Shown here one piece after another: positions 56,431-64,000 of a stretch of DNA of 64,000 nt. This DNA comes from Aquimarina algiphila (GTDB lineage: Bacteria; Bacteroidota; Bacteroidia; Flavobacteriales; Flavobacteriaceae). The stretch is taken from the NCBI RefSeq assembly GCF_007489275.1, contig NZ_VLNR01000013.1, forward strand, positions 1 to 64,000, written 5' to 3'. Position 1 is the stretch's first letter; each line of letters begins with the position of its first letter. Both the position numbers and the translations under genes were made by a program. The notes below the pieces were generated by a model. It had not been told where the DNA came from and did not search any database. It saw only the letters and a list, made by a program, of their open reading frames with translations.

Positions 56431-58380
56431 TTATTTATAATCATTGAGTATTAAAAAAGCCGAACGTCTATTTTCTTCATGATCTTTTTCAGTACACTGT
56501 CTGTCATAACCTTTACCACATTTATTTAATAATTGTGATTCGCCATAACCTACAAAACTAGGAATTCGTTCTGTATTAATTCCTCTGGATATAATATAAT
56601 CTCTAGTGGATTTGGCACGTCTTTGGGATAGTTTTAGATTGTATCTATCTGCACCACGACTATCTGTATGGGATTCAATTTTTATAATCATTTTTGAGTT
56701 TTCTTTCATTACACTAACAATATTCTCTAATTCATACGCGGCATCAGTACGAATTTCATATTTGTCAAAATCAAAGAAGATAGGATTGATTACAATTTCC
56801 TTGTTTATAATTAAGGGGGTTAAATATAAATCTATTTCAGTTTTATCTTTGTTTTTGGTTGTTGTTGAGAATTCTTTGGAATCAGGTTTATAATTAGCTT
56901 TTGTAGCAAAAATGGAAAACGTTTTTCCACATGGTATTTCTTCAAAAGTATATTCACCATTTTTGTTTGATAGCGTAGAACTAATAATTTTACCTGTTTG
57001 ATCAATAATCTGTACTGTAACTTCAGGAAGAGGTTCTGATGTGTTTTTATCATATGTGATGCCGGTTAAAATTTGCATGCACTCGTATCGATCAAAAGTG
57101 TAAATATCATCACTTCCTATACCGCCAGTTCTATTGGATGAGAAATAACCAGAATCCCCGGTTGGATTGGAAAAAAATGCAAAATCATCATAACCACTAT
57201 TAAAGGGTGCCCCAAGATTTTTGATTTCTATATCTTCATCTATGTCCTTTTTTAGTATATCAGATTTATAAATATCTAAAAGGCCTAAGTTTATATGACT
57301 ATCTGAAGAGAAATATAATGTAGAGTCTTTTGCTACAAAAGGGAAGACCTCTCGCCCTTCTGTATTAATTCTATCACCTAAGTTTTCAATATTTCCAAAT
57401 GTGCCATCAGTATTGATAGCAACTTTGTATATATCTGACTGACCATAACCTCCTTCTCTGTTTGAAACAAAATATAAGGTCTTCTCATCAGGACTTAAGG
57501 CTGGATGTCCGGTAGAAAAAGTTTTACCATTAAAAGGCAGCTCCTCAATATCTGTCCATAGACGATTTCGAAGTTTAGCTCTATAGAGTTTTAGGTTAGA
57601 GTTACCTTCTTTGTCATATGATGCTTTTTTTCTTTTATTAATATTATTTCTTGTAAAGTATAGCGTTTTTCCATCATTTGTTATTGCTAAAGCTCCCTCG
57701 TGTTCATTCTTTAAATTTATTTTATCTGAGGTAATGGGAGTTATATTGCTAATCACAAGGGTTGAATCAATTCGTTCAATTGTTGATTGATAAATATTTA
57801 AATAAGGTTCCCCATTCCACTTATAAATTTTTTGTTTTCCAAAAAGACTGTCGTTTGCTCTTGATGAAGAGAAATATAGGCTTCCATTTCTTTCATATCC
57901 TCCAAAATCAGAATATTTACTATTTGAACTTAGATTTACAATACGAATATACTTGTCTTTTGTGCTGGACAATTCTTGAAATTTTTCGAGTGTTATATCT
58001 TCAGAACCTTTTAGACGTCTGCTATTTTTTTGATGTGCTTTAAGTTTTTTTAGCCAATTATTTGCTTCGTCAAAATGGCCTAAACTTCTTAAAGTTTGTA
58101 TGTACTTATAAATATATTCAGGAGCAATATCCTTGTACTTGCTAATCGCTTTATTATACCAAAAGTATGCTTGTTCTGAGTTTGAATTGTTGTAATAGCA
58201 ATCACCAATTCTGGATAGAATATGTTTAGTACTATCTTCTTTTTTTAATGCATCTTTATATAATTCTTTTGCTTTGAGATAAGCAAAATCCTTAAAAAAT
58301 TTGTCGGCTACTTTTGATTTTTGAGCATAAATAAAAGTGCTAAAAAAGAAGATTAAAATTAAAAGGATTCTATTTTTCAT
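56431..58380 (-). CDS. OmpA-family protein with TPR and PD40 repeats (T9SS PorE-like)
   Basis: A 649-residue envelope protein: signal peptide (1-19), TPR-like region (about 25-115), PD40/WD40-like beta-propeller repeats (about 145-430; SLYFSSSRANDSLFGKQKIYKW, ALSPDEKTLYFVSNREGGYGQSDIYKV), a carboxypeptidase-regulatory-like domain (about 435-520) and a C-terminal OmpA peptidoglycan-binding domain (about 540-640; IFFDFDKYEIRTDAAYELENI, SHTDSRGADRYNLKLSQRRA). It follows PorP/SprF by 12 bp. This architecture matches type IX secretion accessory proteins that tether surface proteins to peptidoglycan. Confidence 0.92.
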   Translation of the reverse strand: MKNRILLILIFFFSTFIYAQKSKVADKFFKDFAYLKAKELYKDALKKEDSTKHILSRIGDCYYNNSNSEQAYFWYNKAISKYKDIAPEYIYKYIQTLRSLGHFDEANNWLKKLKAHQKNSRRLKGSEDITLEKFQELSSTKDKYIRIVNLSSNSKYSDFGGYERNGSLYFSSSRANDSLFGKQKIYKWNGEPYLNIYQSTIERIDSTLVISNITPITSDKINLKNEHEGALAITNDGKTLYFTRNNINKRKKASYDKEGNSNLKLYRAKLRNRLWTDIEELPFNGKTFSTGHPALSPDEKTLYFVSNREGGYGQSDIYKVAINTDGTFGNIENLGDRINTEGREVFPFVAKDSTLYFSSDSHINLGLLDIYKSDILKKDIDEDIEIKNLGAPFNSGYDDFAFFSNPTGDSGYFSSNRTGGIGSDDIYTFDRYECMQILTGITYDKNTSEPLPEVTVQIIDQTGKIISSTLSNKNGEYTFEEIPCGKTFSIFATKANYKPDSKEFSTTTKNKDKTEIDLYLTPLIINKEIVINPIFFDFDKYEIRTDAAYELENIVSVMKENSKMIIKIESHTDSRGADRYNLKLSQRRAKSTRDYIISRGINTERIPSFVGYGESQLLNKCGKGYDRQCTEKDHEENRRSAFLILNDYK

Positions 58381-58392
58381 ATAGATATAAGC

Positions 58393-59331
58393 TTAAAAGA
58401 ATCTTGGGGATCTAACACGTTTTTCGTTAAACAGTTCATACATGAGTAATATTTCATGAGTAGCTCCTATATATGGTCTCAGGTCAGAAATAAAATGTTC
58501 ATAAGCATAACCAACTCTAAATTGTTTTGTTATTTGAAAATCTGCTAAAGCACCTACTGAAGCAGTGTCTTTATTATATCTATAAGAACCTCCGAGCCAT
58601 AATTTATTATAGAGAAGAACATTTGCGTTTACATCCATCGAAAGGGGCGCTCCGTTGGTAGCTTTCAATAAAATCGATGGCTTTAATTTTGCATTTGTGC
58701 TAAGGTCAAACACATATCCTCCAGTAAAATAATAGCTCACACGTTCTAGTGCAACGTATTCTACAGAAGTAGTTTCAGTAGTGCGATTATTATCGGTGTT
58801 TAATATTCGGGGAGCAGAAAGTCCTACATACCACGCATTCGAATTTAAATATAATCCAGCACCAATATTTGGATTCAATCGATTAGCATAATTTCCGAAG
58901 AAAGGGTCTTGAGTAACATCAGGATCGTTTAAAAACTCTTGATCCAGGTTATAATGTGTAACTCCTCCTTTAAATCCGAAAGCTAATTTTGTTGTCTCTG
59001 TGATATTAATAGAATATGAAAAATCACCATAAATATATAGGTAGTTTTCAAAACCAGGAGCATCCCTTATGACAGATAATCCAATTCCGATTTTATCATT
59101 TCTCAATGGAGAATGAACTGATAATGTTTGAGTTTCTGGTCCTCTTTGTATTCCTGTCCATTGGTTTCTGTGTAATCCTACAATACTTAGTGTTTTTCTA
59201 CTACCGGCATAGGCTGGATTTATAGATATAGTGTTAAACATATACTGCGTGAACTGCGGTAGTTGTTGTGTATATCCGATCGAACTAATACATAGTATTA
59301 GTAATGTTATTTTATTTTTTACCCCCCTCAT
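58393..59331 (-). CDS. PorP/SprF-family type IX secretion membrane protein
   Basis: A 312-residue outer-membrane barrel of the PorP/SprF family: signal peptide (1-21), QLPQFTQYMFNTISINPAYAGSRKTLS near the N-terminus (family signature) and alternating strands to the C-terminal YELFNEKRVRSPRFF. Such proteins are paired with one T9SS-secreted adhesin with a type B sorting domain, which lies 11 bp upstream here. It is likely needed to attach or export that adhesin to the cell surface. Confidence 0.94.
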   Translation of the reverse strand: MRGVKNKITLLILCISSIGYTQQLPQFTQYMFNTISINPAYAGSRKTLSIVGLHRNQWTGIQRGPETQTLSVHSPLRNDKIGIGLSVIRDAPGFENYLYIYGDFSYSINITETTKLAFGFKGGVTHYNLDQEFLNDPDVTQDPFFGNYANRLNPNIGAGLYLNSNAWYVGLSAPRILNTDNNRTTETTSVEYVALERVSYYFTGGYVFDLSTNAKLKPSILLKATNGAPLSMDVNANVLLYNKLWLGGSYRYNKDTASVGALADFQITKQFRVGYAYEHFISDLRPYIGATHEILLMYELFNEKRVRSPRFF

Positions 59332-59342
59332 GGATTATTTGT

Positions 59343-62255
59343 TTATCTAGTTCCGATATATAATGGACTACTAAATGGTTTTAAGCCGCTATCAATTAAA
59401 GTTACAATACAATAGTATGTACCGCTAGGAATCTGATTTGCAGATCCCACAGAAGATTGGTTTGCTATTCCATTCCAATCATTTTGATAATCACTTGATT
59501 TGTATATAATCGCTCCCCAACGATTAATAATTTTTACATCTATGGTGTAACCGCAATCCTCGACACCTTTAACTAAAAAATATTCATTAAAGGAATCTCC
59601 GTTTGGTGTAATTACTTTTGAAATTTTTATATCACCTTCTCCTCCGCAAGTTAGTACTGCGCATCTATTATGCACTTCTATTTCTGCTTCAAGGAATATT
59701 GGGCAGACAGAGTTGTCTATAGTATAGCTAAATGTTACTGTCTCCGAATCATCTTCATCTACTAACTCTATAGTTAATGGATCAAAAAAATTGTCATCAA
59801 TTACAGAGGTGTTTCCAGATGTAACTTCCCAGATTCCGCTAGTGTCAACATCGCCTTCTAATAAATCAAATAGATCAAAAATTTGCGATTCTACTTCATC
59901 GAGAGCACATAAACTTCTGTCGTTTACAATTACAGAGTTATTTTCTAATGTTATTTTGGCATTTATTGTTGATGTGTTGCCACAATCATCTGTTATGGTA
60001 TATTCTACAGATAGCGTCTCATCAATTAGATTATCAAAATCATAGTCAGAAGTTACTATTGTAGTTGTGCTTGCATTACAGTTATCATTTGCACAACTTT
60101 CTAATAAAACGATATTATCGGCATTCCATTGACTTGCAGTTTCTTCGATATCGATTGTAGAGCAAGGTAAAGTTATATCGGTTACTTCACAGTTTGTTAA
60201 GCTTGGAGGAGTAGTGTCAAGGAGAGTGAGGGTTGCTACAAGTGTTGTTGCATCTCCATCTTTATCTGTAATAGTATAGGTAACTTCTATGCTTCCGCTT
60301 TGACCACAAGTGCTAATTAGATTATTAAAATCATAATCTGAAGTTACTTTACCAGTGAAATCTTCATTGCAGATATTTGTTACACAAGATTCTAATTCTA
60401 AGATATTATTCGAGTTCCAAATAGTAGCAATAGTTTCATTATTCTCTCCATCACATTCAATTATTTCATCTGCAATGTTACAGGTAGTTAGGTCAGGAGG
60501 AGTAAAGTCTGAGACAGTGAAATATACAGTCGCTCGGTCGCAAGCTAGAGGAGTATTATCATCACAAACAGAATATATAAAACTATCTGTACCTGTGAAT
60601 CCTATGTTGGGAGTGTATATAAAAGTTCCATTAGCATTGAGCTGTAAAGTGCCATTATCAACATCGTCTACAGGAATTGTATTAACGATTTGGGTATCTC
60701 CTTCAGGATCAAAATCATTATCCAGGACATTATCTGAAATATTGTCACAAGCTATAAAATATGCATCATCATTTGCAAATGTACTGTTGTTTTGATTGTT
60801 TATGATTGTAATTGTTACCGTTGTGGTGTCGCATAAAGAGGGATTGCCATTGTCACATATGGTGTATTCAAAAGAATCCTCTCCGGTATATCCATTAATA
60901 GGTGTGTAAGTAAATGTTCCTGTATCGGGATTGATGATTACGATAACACTTTTCTGCGTTGTTACTGTAGTGGTTGTTACCTTGATTGGATCTCCATCAG
61001 GATCAAAATCATTAGTAAGTACATTGCCGTTTACTGGCGTATTGATTTCTGTAATTGCCGTATCTGGATTTGCAATAGGAGGGTTGTTTTTAGGATTTCC
61101 ATTAGGAAGTACTTCAATATATACAGTTGCTGTATCACAAGCTACCGGACTACCATTGTCACATATGGTATATTCAAAAGTGTCAACTCCAATAAAGTCG
61201 ATAGGAGGAGTATAGGTGTATATTCCAGTGTTAGGTTCTATAGCTACCTCTATCCCTTCTGTAGTAGTTACAATAAGTGTGGTTACGGTTTGTGTATCTC
61301 CTTCGAGATCAAAGTCATTGGTTAATACATTTCCAGAGACAGGAATATTCACAAAAGTATTATTGATGTCTGTTATAGCATGAGTACAATTAAATGAAAT
61401 CTTTGTACAAGCTATAGAAGTACAATTGTTAGCATCCTTAATGGTTACTGTGTAGTTGTCTTGAGGGAGATTTAAAAATGTTTCATTAGCTTGATAAGTG
61501 ACTCCATTATCTATGGAATAGGAATAAGGAGGTGTGCCTCCAGTTCCTTTTGATGTAATTTGACCTAAACCTTCGCATGCAATATCGGTTTTGGAGTCAA
61601 TAGAAACAGATAAAGCTTTTTGAGGTTCAGAAATAATAGCAGTGTTTTTAACTACACAGTTATTGGCATCAGTAATTGTTACAGTGTATCTGCCAGCAAT
61701 TACATTGGTTAAATCTTCATTAGAAGAACCGTTATTCCATGCAAAAGTATAAGGAGGAGTCCCATCATTTACTGTAAGGTCGATAGCTCCGGTTGCATCG
61801 CCTGTACATAATACATCTGTTATCGCATTAGTTGTTTTAATTTGACAAGGGTTTACACATTGTATAACAATGCTTCTTGTTAATTTGGTACCATTGGCAT
61901 CTGTTACTGTAACGCTATGTATTCGATTTGTAAGAAGAGTTGCAATTTCAGTAGTCTGGTTATTGGCAGAAGCACTCCATTGATATGTGTATCCTGGTTT
62001 TCCTCCAGAAGCAATAGCTTTGGCTTTACCATCACAACATATTCCAGTAGATGTGGCGTCTTGTATTTTGATTATCGTAAGACTAAGTGGATTGGGAGGA
62101 TCAGAAATTGAGCCTAAATCTCTTATGGTTAATGAGTTGTTTTCATCCTTATGGATAGTATCTCCGTAAACATATGAAGAGATGTGTAATAGTGTAAAAA
62201 CACAAGTAAATAAAATAATTTTCTTATGAAAGAAGAGTAAAGTAATAATTTTCAT
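59343..62255 (-). CDS. Large T9SS-secreted surface adhesin with gliding-type C-terminal domain
   Basis: A 970-residue secreted protein. Order: signal peptide (about 1-31), SprB-like repeats (about 55-290; TPPYTFAWNNGSSNE, TPPYSYSIDNGV), three tandem cadherin-like/Ig-type repeats (about 290-385, 391-487, 494-582; each with VLTNDFDxxGD, a Tyr-Thr-Pro turn and an EYTICDNG ending), two HYR-like repeats (about 588-770; SDYDFxNLI in each), a short linker, and a gliding-motility-associated C-terminal domain (about 877-970; ITPNGDSFNEYF, IINRWGAIIY). Asp-rich repeat loops suggest calcium binding. It leads an operon with PorP/SprF and OmpA genes. Confidence 0.94.
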   Translation of the reverse strand: MKIITLLFFHKKIILFTCVFTLLHISSYVYGDTIHKDENNSLTIRDLGSISDPPNPLSLTIIKIQDATSTGICCDGKAKAIASGGKPGYTYQWSASANNQTTEIATLLTNRIHSVTVTDANGTKLTRSIVIQCVNPCQIKTTNAITDVLCTGDATGAIDLTVNDGTPPYTFAWNNGSSNEDLTNVIAGRYTVTITDANNCVVKNTAIISEPQKALSVSIDSKTDIACEGLGQITSKGTGGTPPYSYSIDNGVTYQANETFLNLPQDNYTVTIKDANNCTSIACTKISFNCTHAITDINNTFVNIPVSGNVLTNDFDLEGDTQTVTTLIVTTTEGIEVAIEPNTGIYTYTPPIDFIGVDTFEYTICDNGSPVACDTATVYIEVLPNGNPKNNPPIANPDTAITEINTPVNGNVLTNDFDPDGDPIKVTTTTVTTQKSVIVIINPDTGTFTYTPINGYTGEDSFEYTICDNGNPSLCDTTTVTITIINNQNNSTFANDDAYFIACDNISDNVLDNDFDPEGDTQIVNTIPVDDVDNGTLQLNANGTFIYTPNIGFTGTDSFIYSVCDDNTPLACDRATVYFTVSDFTPPDLTTCNIADEIIECDGENNETIATIWNSNNILELESCVTNICNEDFTGKVTSDYDFNNLISTCGQSGSIEVTYTITDKDGDATTLVATLTLLDTTPPSLTNCEVTDITLPCSTIDIEETASQWNADNIVLLESCANDNCNASTTTIVTSDYDFDNLIDETLSVEYTITDDCGNTSTINAKITLENNSVIVNDRSLCALDEVESQIFDLFDLLEGDVDTSGIWEVTSGNTSVIDDNFFDPLTIELVDEDDSETVTFSYTIDNSVCPIFLEAEIEVHNRCAVLTCGGEGDIKISKVITPNGDSFNEYFLVKGVEDCGYTIDVKIINRWGAIIYKSSDYQNDWNGIANQSSVGSANQIPSGTYYCIVTLIDSGLKPFSSPLYIGTR

Positions 62256-63038
62256 AGGCCCCCATTTTTATTGATTTACTATAAGAAAATCCCCATTTTT
62301 TTGTTGTCTTAGTATCTCAAAAAAATTACAAACAATCGATAATAATAAGTAGTTCAGTAATTTTTTTTCATCACATTATTTTAATTAGCAAGCTTATCTT
62401 ATGTGCAGAATTTCTTCTGTATATAAGATTGGATGTACATACTCATGCTAAGAATTGATGTTTTATCTGAATTAATACAGAACGATATTAATTTTAGAAT
62501 CAAAATATCTCTTGTGCACAATTAAGTACCTTGACATAGCAATAAGCTAATGCCTATTTATACATAGTAAGGGGGGAATAATAAATTATACTTTTTTTGC
62601 GGGGGAGCAATATTATATTTTGGGGGGATTTATGATGAATATTATTTTCAATAGTATGCCAAAAATTATACTCATTATAAATATAGTGTCAAATATATGT
62701 TATATATCGATAAAAATCAACTAATTGAAAAATAATAATTTTAGATTGAATTAGTTTTTGGAGGTTAAAGTTATTTATTTTTCATGTCAGAACTTAATAT
62801 TAGATAATGATCTGTTTTTGATTTAGTTATAGTCTTTTTAAAGATGGTGAAATCCTACTGTTTTGCAATCATAAATCAAATATTTATAAAGGATTTTGAG
62901 TTCTATTGATTTATAATAGTACTGTTTTTATAAAAATCTCTTTTTTCGGTATAGAACTAAATCTATTTCCATTCGTTGTGGTTTAGGTCGTTTTGTTATC
63001 TTTACCGCTCGTATAACTATACTTTAATTTATAATTAA
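62256..63038. other. Long intergenic stretch between the adhesin operon and fabI
   Basis: About 780 bp without a convincing gene. It holds the divergent promoters of the adhesin operon (minus) and fabI (plus), and three G tracts (G6 at 62571, G5 at 62601, G6 at 62622) that are rare in such AT-rich DNA. A 31-codon frame at 62632-62727 is probably chance. No tRNA or repeat was seen. Confidence 0.5.
62976..63004 (+). promoter_or_regulatory. Probable fabI promoter
   Basis: TTG (62976-62978), an 18-bp spacer and TATCTTTA (62997-63004) resemble the Bacteroidota consensus with one mismatch in the -7 box. The leader would be about 25-30 nt. Confidence 0.5.
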
Positions 63039-63857
63039 ATGTCACACAATTTATTAAAAGGCAAAAGAGGAATTATTTTTGGAGCGCTTGATGAAAATTC
63101 AATTGCTTGGAAAACCGCAGAGCGTGTTTTTGAAGAAGGAGGAAGTTTTGTTCTTACAAACGCTCCTGTTGCAATGCGTATGGGTGCAATAAATACTCTT
63201 GCAGAAAAAACTAATGCTCAGGTTATACCTGCAGATGCTACTTCATTAGAAGATTTAGAAAATCTTGTAGAAAAAGCAATGGAAATTTTGGGTGGTAAAC
63301 TTGATTTTATATTACATTCTATAGGGATGTCGGTAAATGTGCGAAAAGGTCGTCACTATACTGATCTTAATTATGATTGGAGTCAAAAAGGTTGGGATGT
63401 TTCTGCCCTTTCTTTTCATAAAACCATGCAGACATTGTACAAAAAAGAAGCAATGAGCGAGTGGGGAAGTATTGTTGGATTGACTTATATGGCAGCACAA
63501 CGTGTATTTCCTGATTATAATGATATGGCAGATAATAAAGCATATTTAGAATCTATAGCTCGTAGTTTTGGATATTTCTTTGGTAGAGAAAACAAAGTAC
63601 GTGTGAATACGATTTCTCAATCACCTACGCCAACTACTGCGGGAAAAGGAGTAAAAGGATTTGATGGTTTTATTGAGTATGCAGATAAGATGTCTCCTCT
63701 TGGTAATGCTACTGCTTCAGAATGTGCAGATTATACAATTACCTTGTTTTCAGATTTAACCAAAAAGGTTACACTTCAGAATTTATATCACGATGGAGGT
63801 TTCTCAAATATGGGAGTAAGCCAAATGGTGATGGATAAATTTGTAGAAGAAAAATAA
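63039..63857 (+). CDS. fabI: Enoyl-[acyl-carrier-protein] reductase (NADH), FabI
   Basis: FabI performs the last reduction in each fatty-acid elongation cycle. The 272-residue short-chain dehydrogenase-fold protein has the cofactor loop GIIFGALDENSIAWKTA (11-27), SIGMS (about 92-96), and the catalytic Tyr-x6-Lys of FPDYNDMADNKAYLES followed by NTISQSPTPTTAGKGV, which is typical for Bacteroidota FabI. It has its own promoter and a terminator 30 bp downstream. Confidence 0.97.
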   Translation: MSHNLLKGKRGIIFGALDENSIAWKTAERVFEEGGSFVLTNAPVAMRMGAINTLAEKTNAQVIPADATSLEDLENLVEKAMEILGGKLDFILHSIGMSVNVRKGRHYTDLNYDWSQKGWDVSALSFHKTMQTLYKKEAMSEWGSIVGLTYMAAQRVFPDYNDMADNKAYLESIARSFGYFFGRENKVRVNTISQSPTPTTAGKGVKGFDGFIEYADKMSPLGNATASECADYTITLFSDLTKKVTLQNLYHDGGFSNMGVSQMVMDKFVEEK

Positions 63858-63886
63858 ATACAGCTTTGTATTAATATAATACTCAT

Positions 63887-63919
63887 AAAATCCCATTCTT
63901 AATTGGTATGGGATTTTTT
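63887..63919 (+). terminator. Rho-independent terminator of fabI
   Basis: AAAATCCCAT (63887-63896) pairs with ATGGGATTTT (63908-63917) around an 11-base loop, ending in a T run, 30 bp after the stop codon. Confidence 0.85.
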
Positions 63920-63925
63920 GTAGGT

Positions 63926-63933
63926 TACCTTTG
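63926..63933 (+). promoter_or_regulatory. -7 box before the glycosyltransferase gene
   Basis: TACCTTTG matches TAnnTTTG exactly, with TTG (63903-63905) 20 bp upstream as a -33 box that lies inside the fabI terminator. The predicted transcription start would fall on or next to the ATG, giving a leaderless message. Confidence 0.5.
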
Positions 63934-63937
63934 TGAT

Positions 63938-64000
63938 ATGGAAATGTATTTCTCCTTTATTGTTCCCGTATATAACAGACCCAATGAGATTAAGGAGCTG
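63938..64000 (+). CDS. Family 2 glycosyltransferase, N-terminal fragment (continues past window)
   Basis: Twenty-one codons are visible: MEMYFSFIVPVYNRPNEIKE followed by Leu. The FSFIVPVYNRP start is the hallmark of GT-A family 2 glycosyltransferases, where the strand and following turn bind the nucleotide sugar. The rest lies beyond base 64000, so the donor and acceptor are unknown. The start could be the ATG at 63938 or the one at 63944. Confidence 0.85.
   Translation, partial: MEMYFSFIVPVYNRPNEIKEL

Noticed and set aside
60355..60795. 146-codon frame opposite the adhesin
   Set aside because: It lies entirely inside the repeat region on the other strand and has the Ser/Val pattern expected from the reverse of Thr/Asp-rich codons.
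62571..62627. G-quadruplex
   Set aside because: Only three G tracts with loops above 20 bases; not a standard quadruplex. Reported only as a G-tract cluster.
62632..62727. 31-codon frame MMNIIFNSMPKIIL... in the fabI upstream region
   Set aside because: Composition is just Ile/Asn-rich AT translation; no support beyond an ATG after a G tract.

Overview
The window is AT-rich DNA from a member of the Bacteroidota, almost certainly a Flavobacteriaceae; Aquimarina-like genera would fit, but genus is a guess. The evidence is the promoter style (TTTG, 17-21 bp, TAnnTTTG), the near absence of Shine-Dalgarno sites, several TTG starts, a TonB receptor/DUF4249 pair, a type IX secretion cassette, and family-restricted genes (DUF4835, DUF6913, DUF6095, DUF4097). 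It opens in the 3' end of a 5S rRNA gene and closes in the first codons of a glycosyltransferase. No insertion sequence, prophage, CRISPR array or tRNA was seen.

Layout. 1-8122: 5S rRNA end and terminator, a small Cys-rich peptide with a double-glycine-type leader, a TPR hybrid histidine kinase, the damage-polymerase pair dinB-dnaE2 behind a striking palindromic promoter, and a secreted coiled-coil protein. 8418-18554: a DinB/DfsB-fold protein, murQ with a small membrane protein, a TonB receptor plus DUF4249 lipoprotein, an ECF sigma/anti-sigma/DUF4097/outer-membrane-protein operon ending in an unlisted 54-residue gene, and a secreted SH3-repeat protein. 18700-28955: monomeric isocitrate dehydrogenase, a 1-kb non-coding stretch, rplS and trmD separated by a YARHG-domain protein, long-form GAPDH and a Deg protease. 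29121-35437: dapF-acetyltransferase-mltG, a lysozyme-like protein, a RsmI-type methylase, a low-molecular-weight phosphatase and dnaA. 35637-41760: thioesterase, a tight ribD-HAD-EamA-YigZ operon, two small envelope proteins, an acetyltransferase and prmC.

41874-55701 is a housekeeping plus-strand run: LOG-family protein, ligA, four tandem YhhN-like membrane proteins, DUF6913-dapA-K+ channel, then bamD-rpoZ-coaBC-DUF4835-recN. 55920-62255 holds a CAP-domain lipoprotein and, on the other strand, a gliding/T9SS surface module: a 970-residue adhesin with a C-terminal sorting domain, a PorP/SprF protein and an OmpA/PD40 protein. fabI and a glycosyltransferase start close the window.

Several parts work together. 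dapA, dapF, murQ, mltG and the lysozyme-like protein serve peptidoglycan precursor supply or turnover; bamD, the TonB receptor and the T9SS module serve the outer membrane; dnaA, ligA, recN and dinB-dnaE2 serve replication and repair. The most notable observations are the dinB promoter palindrome whose arms enclose the -7 box, the four-gene YhhN-like array in which the outer copies keep an Asp/Asp pair that the inner copies replace with Glu/Asn, the RiPP-precursor-like peptide, and twin palindromes in the GAPDH promoter.
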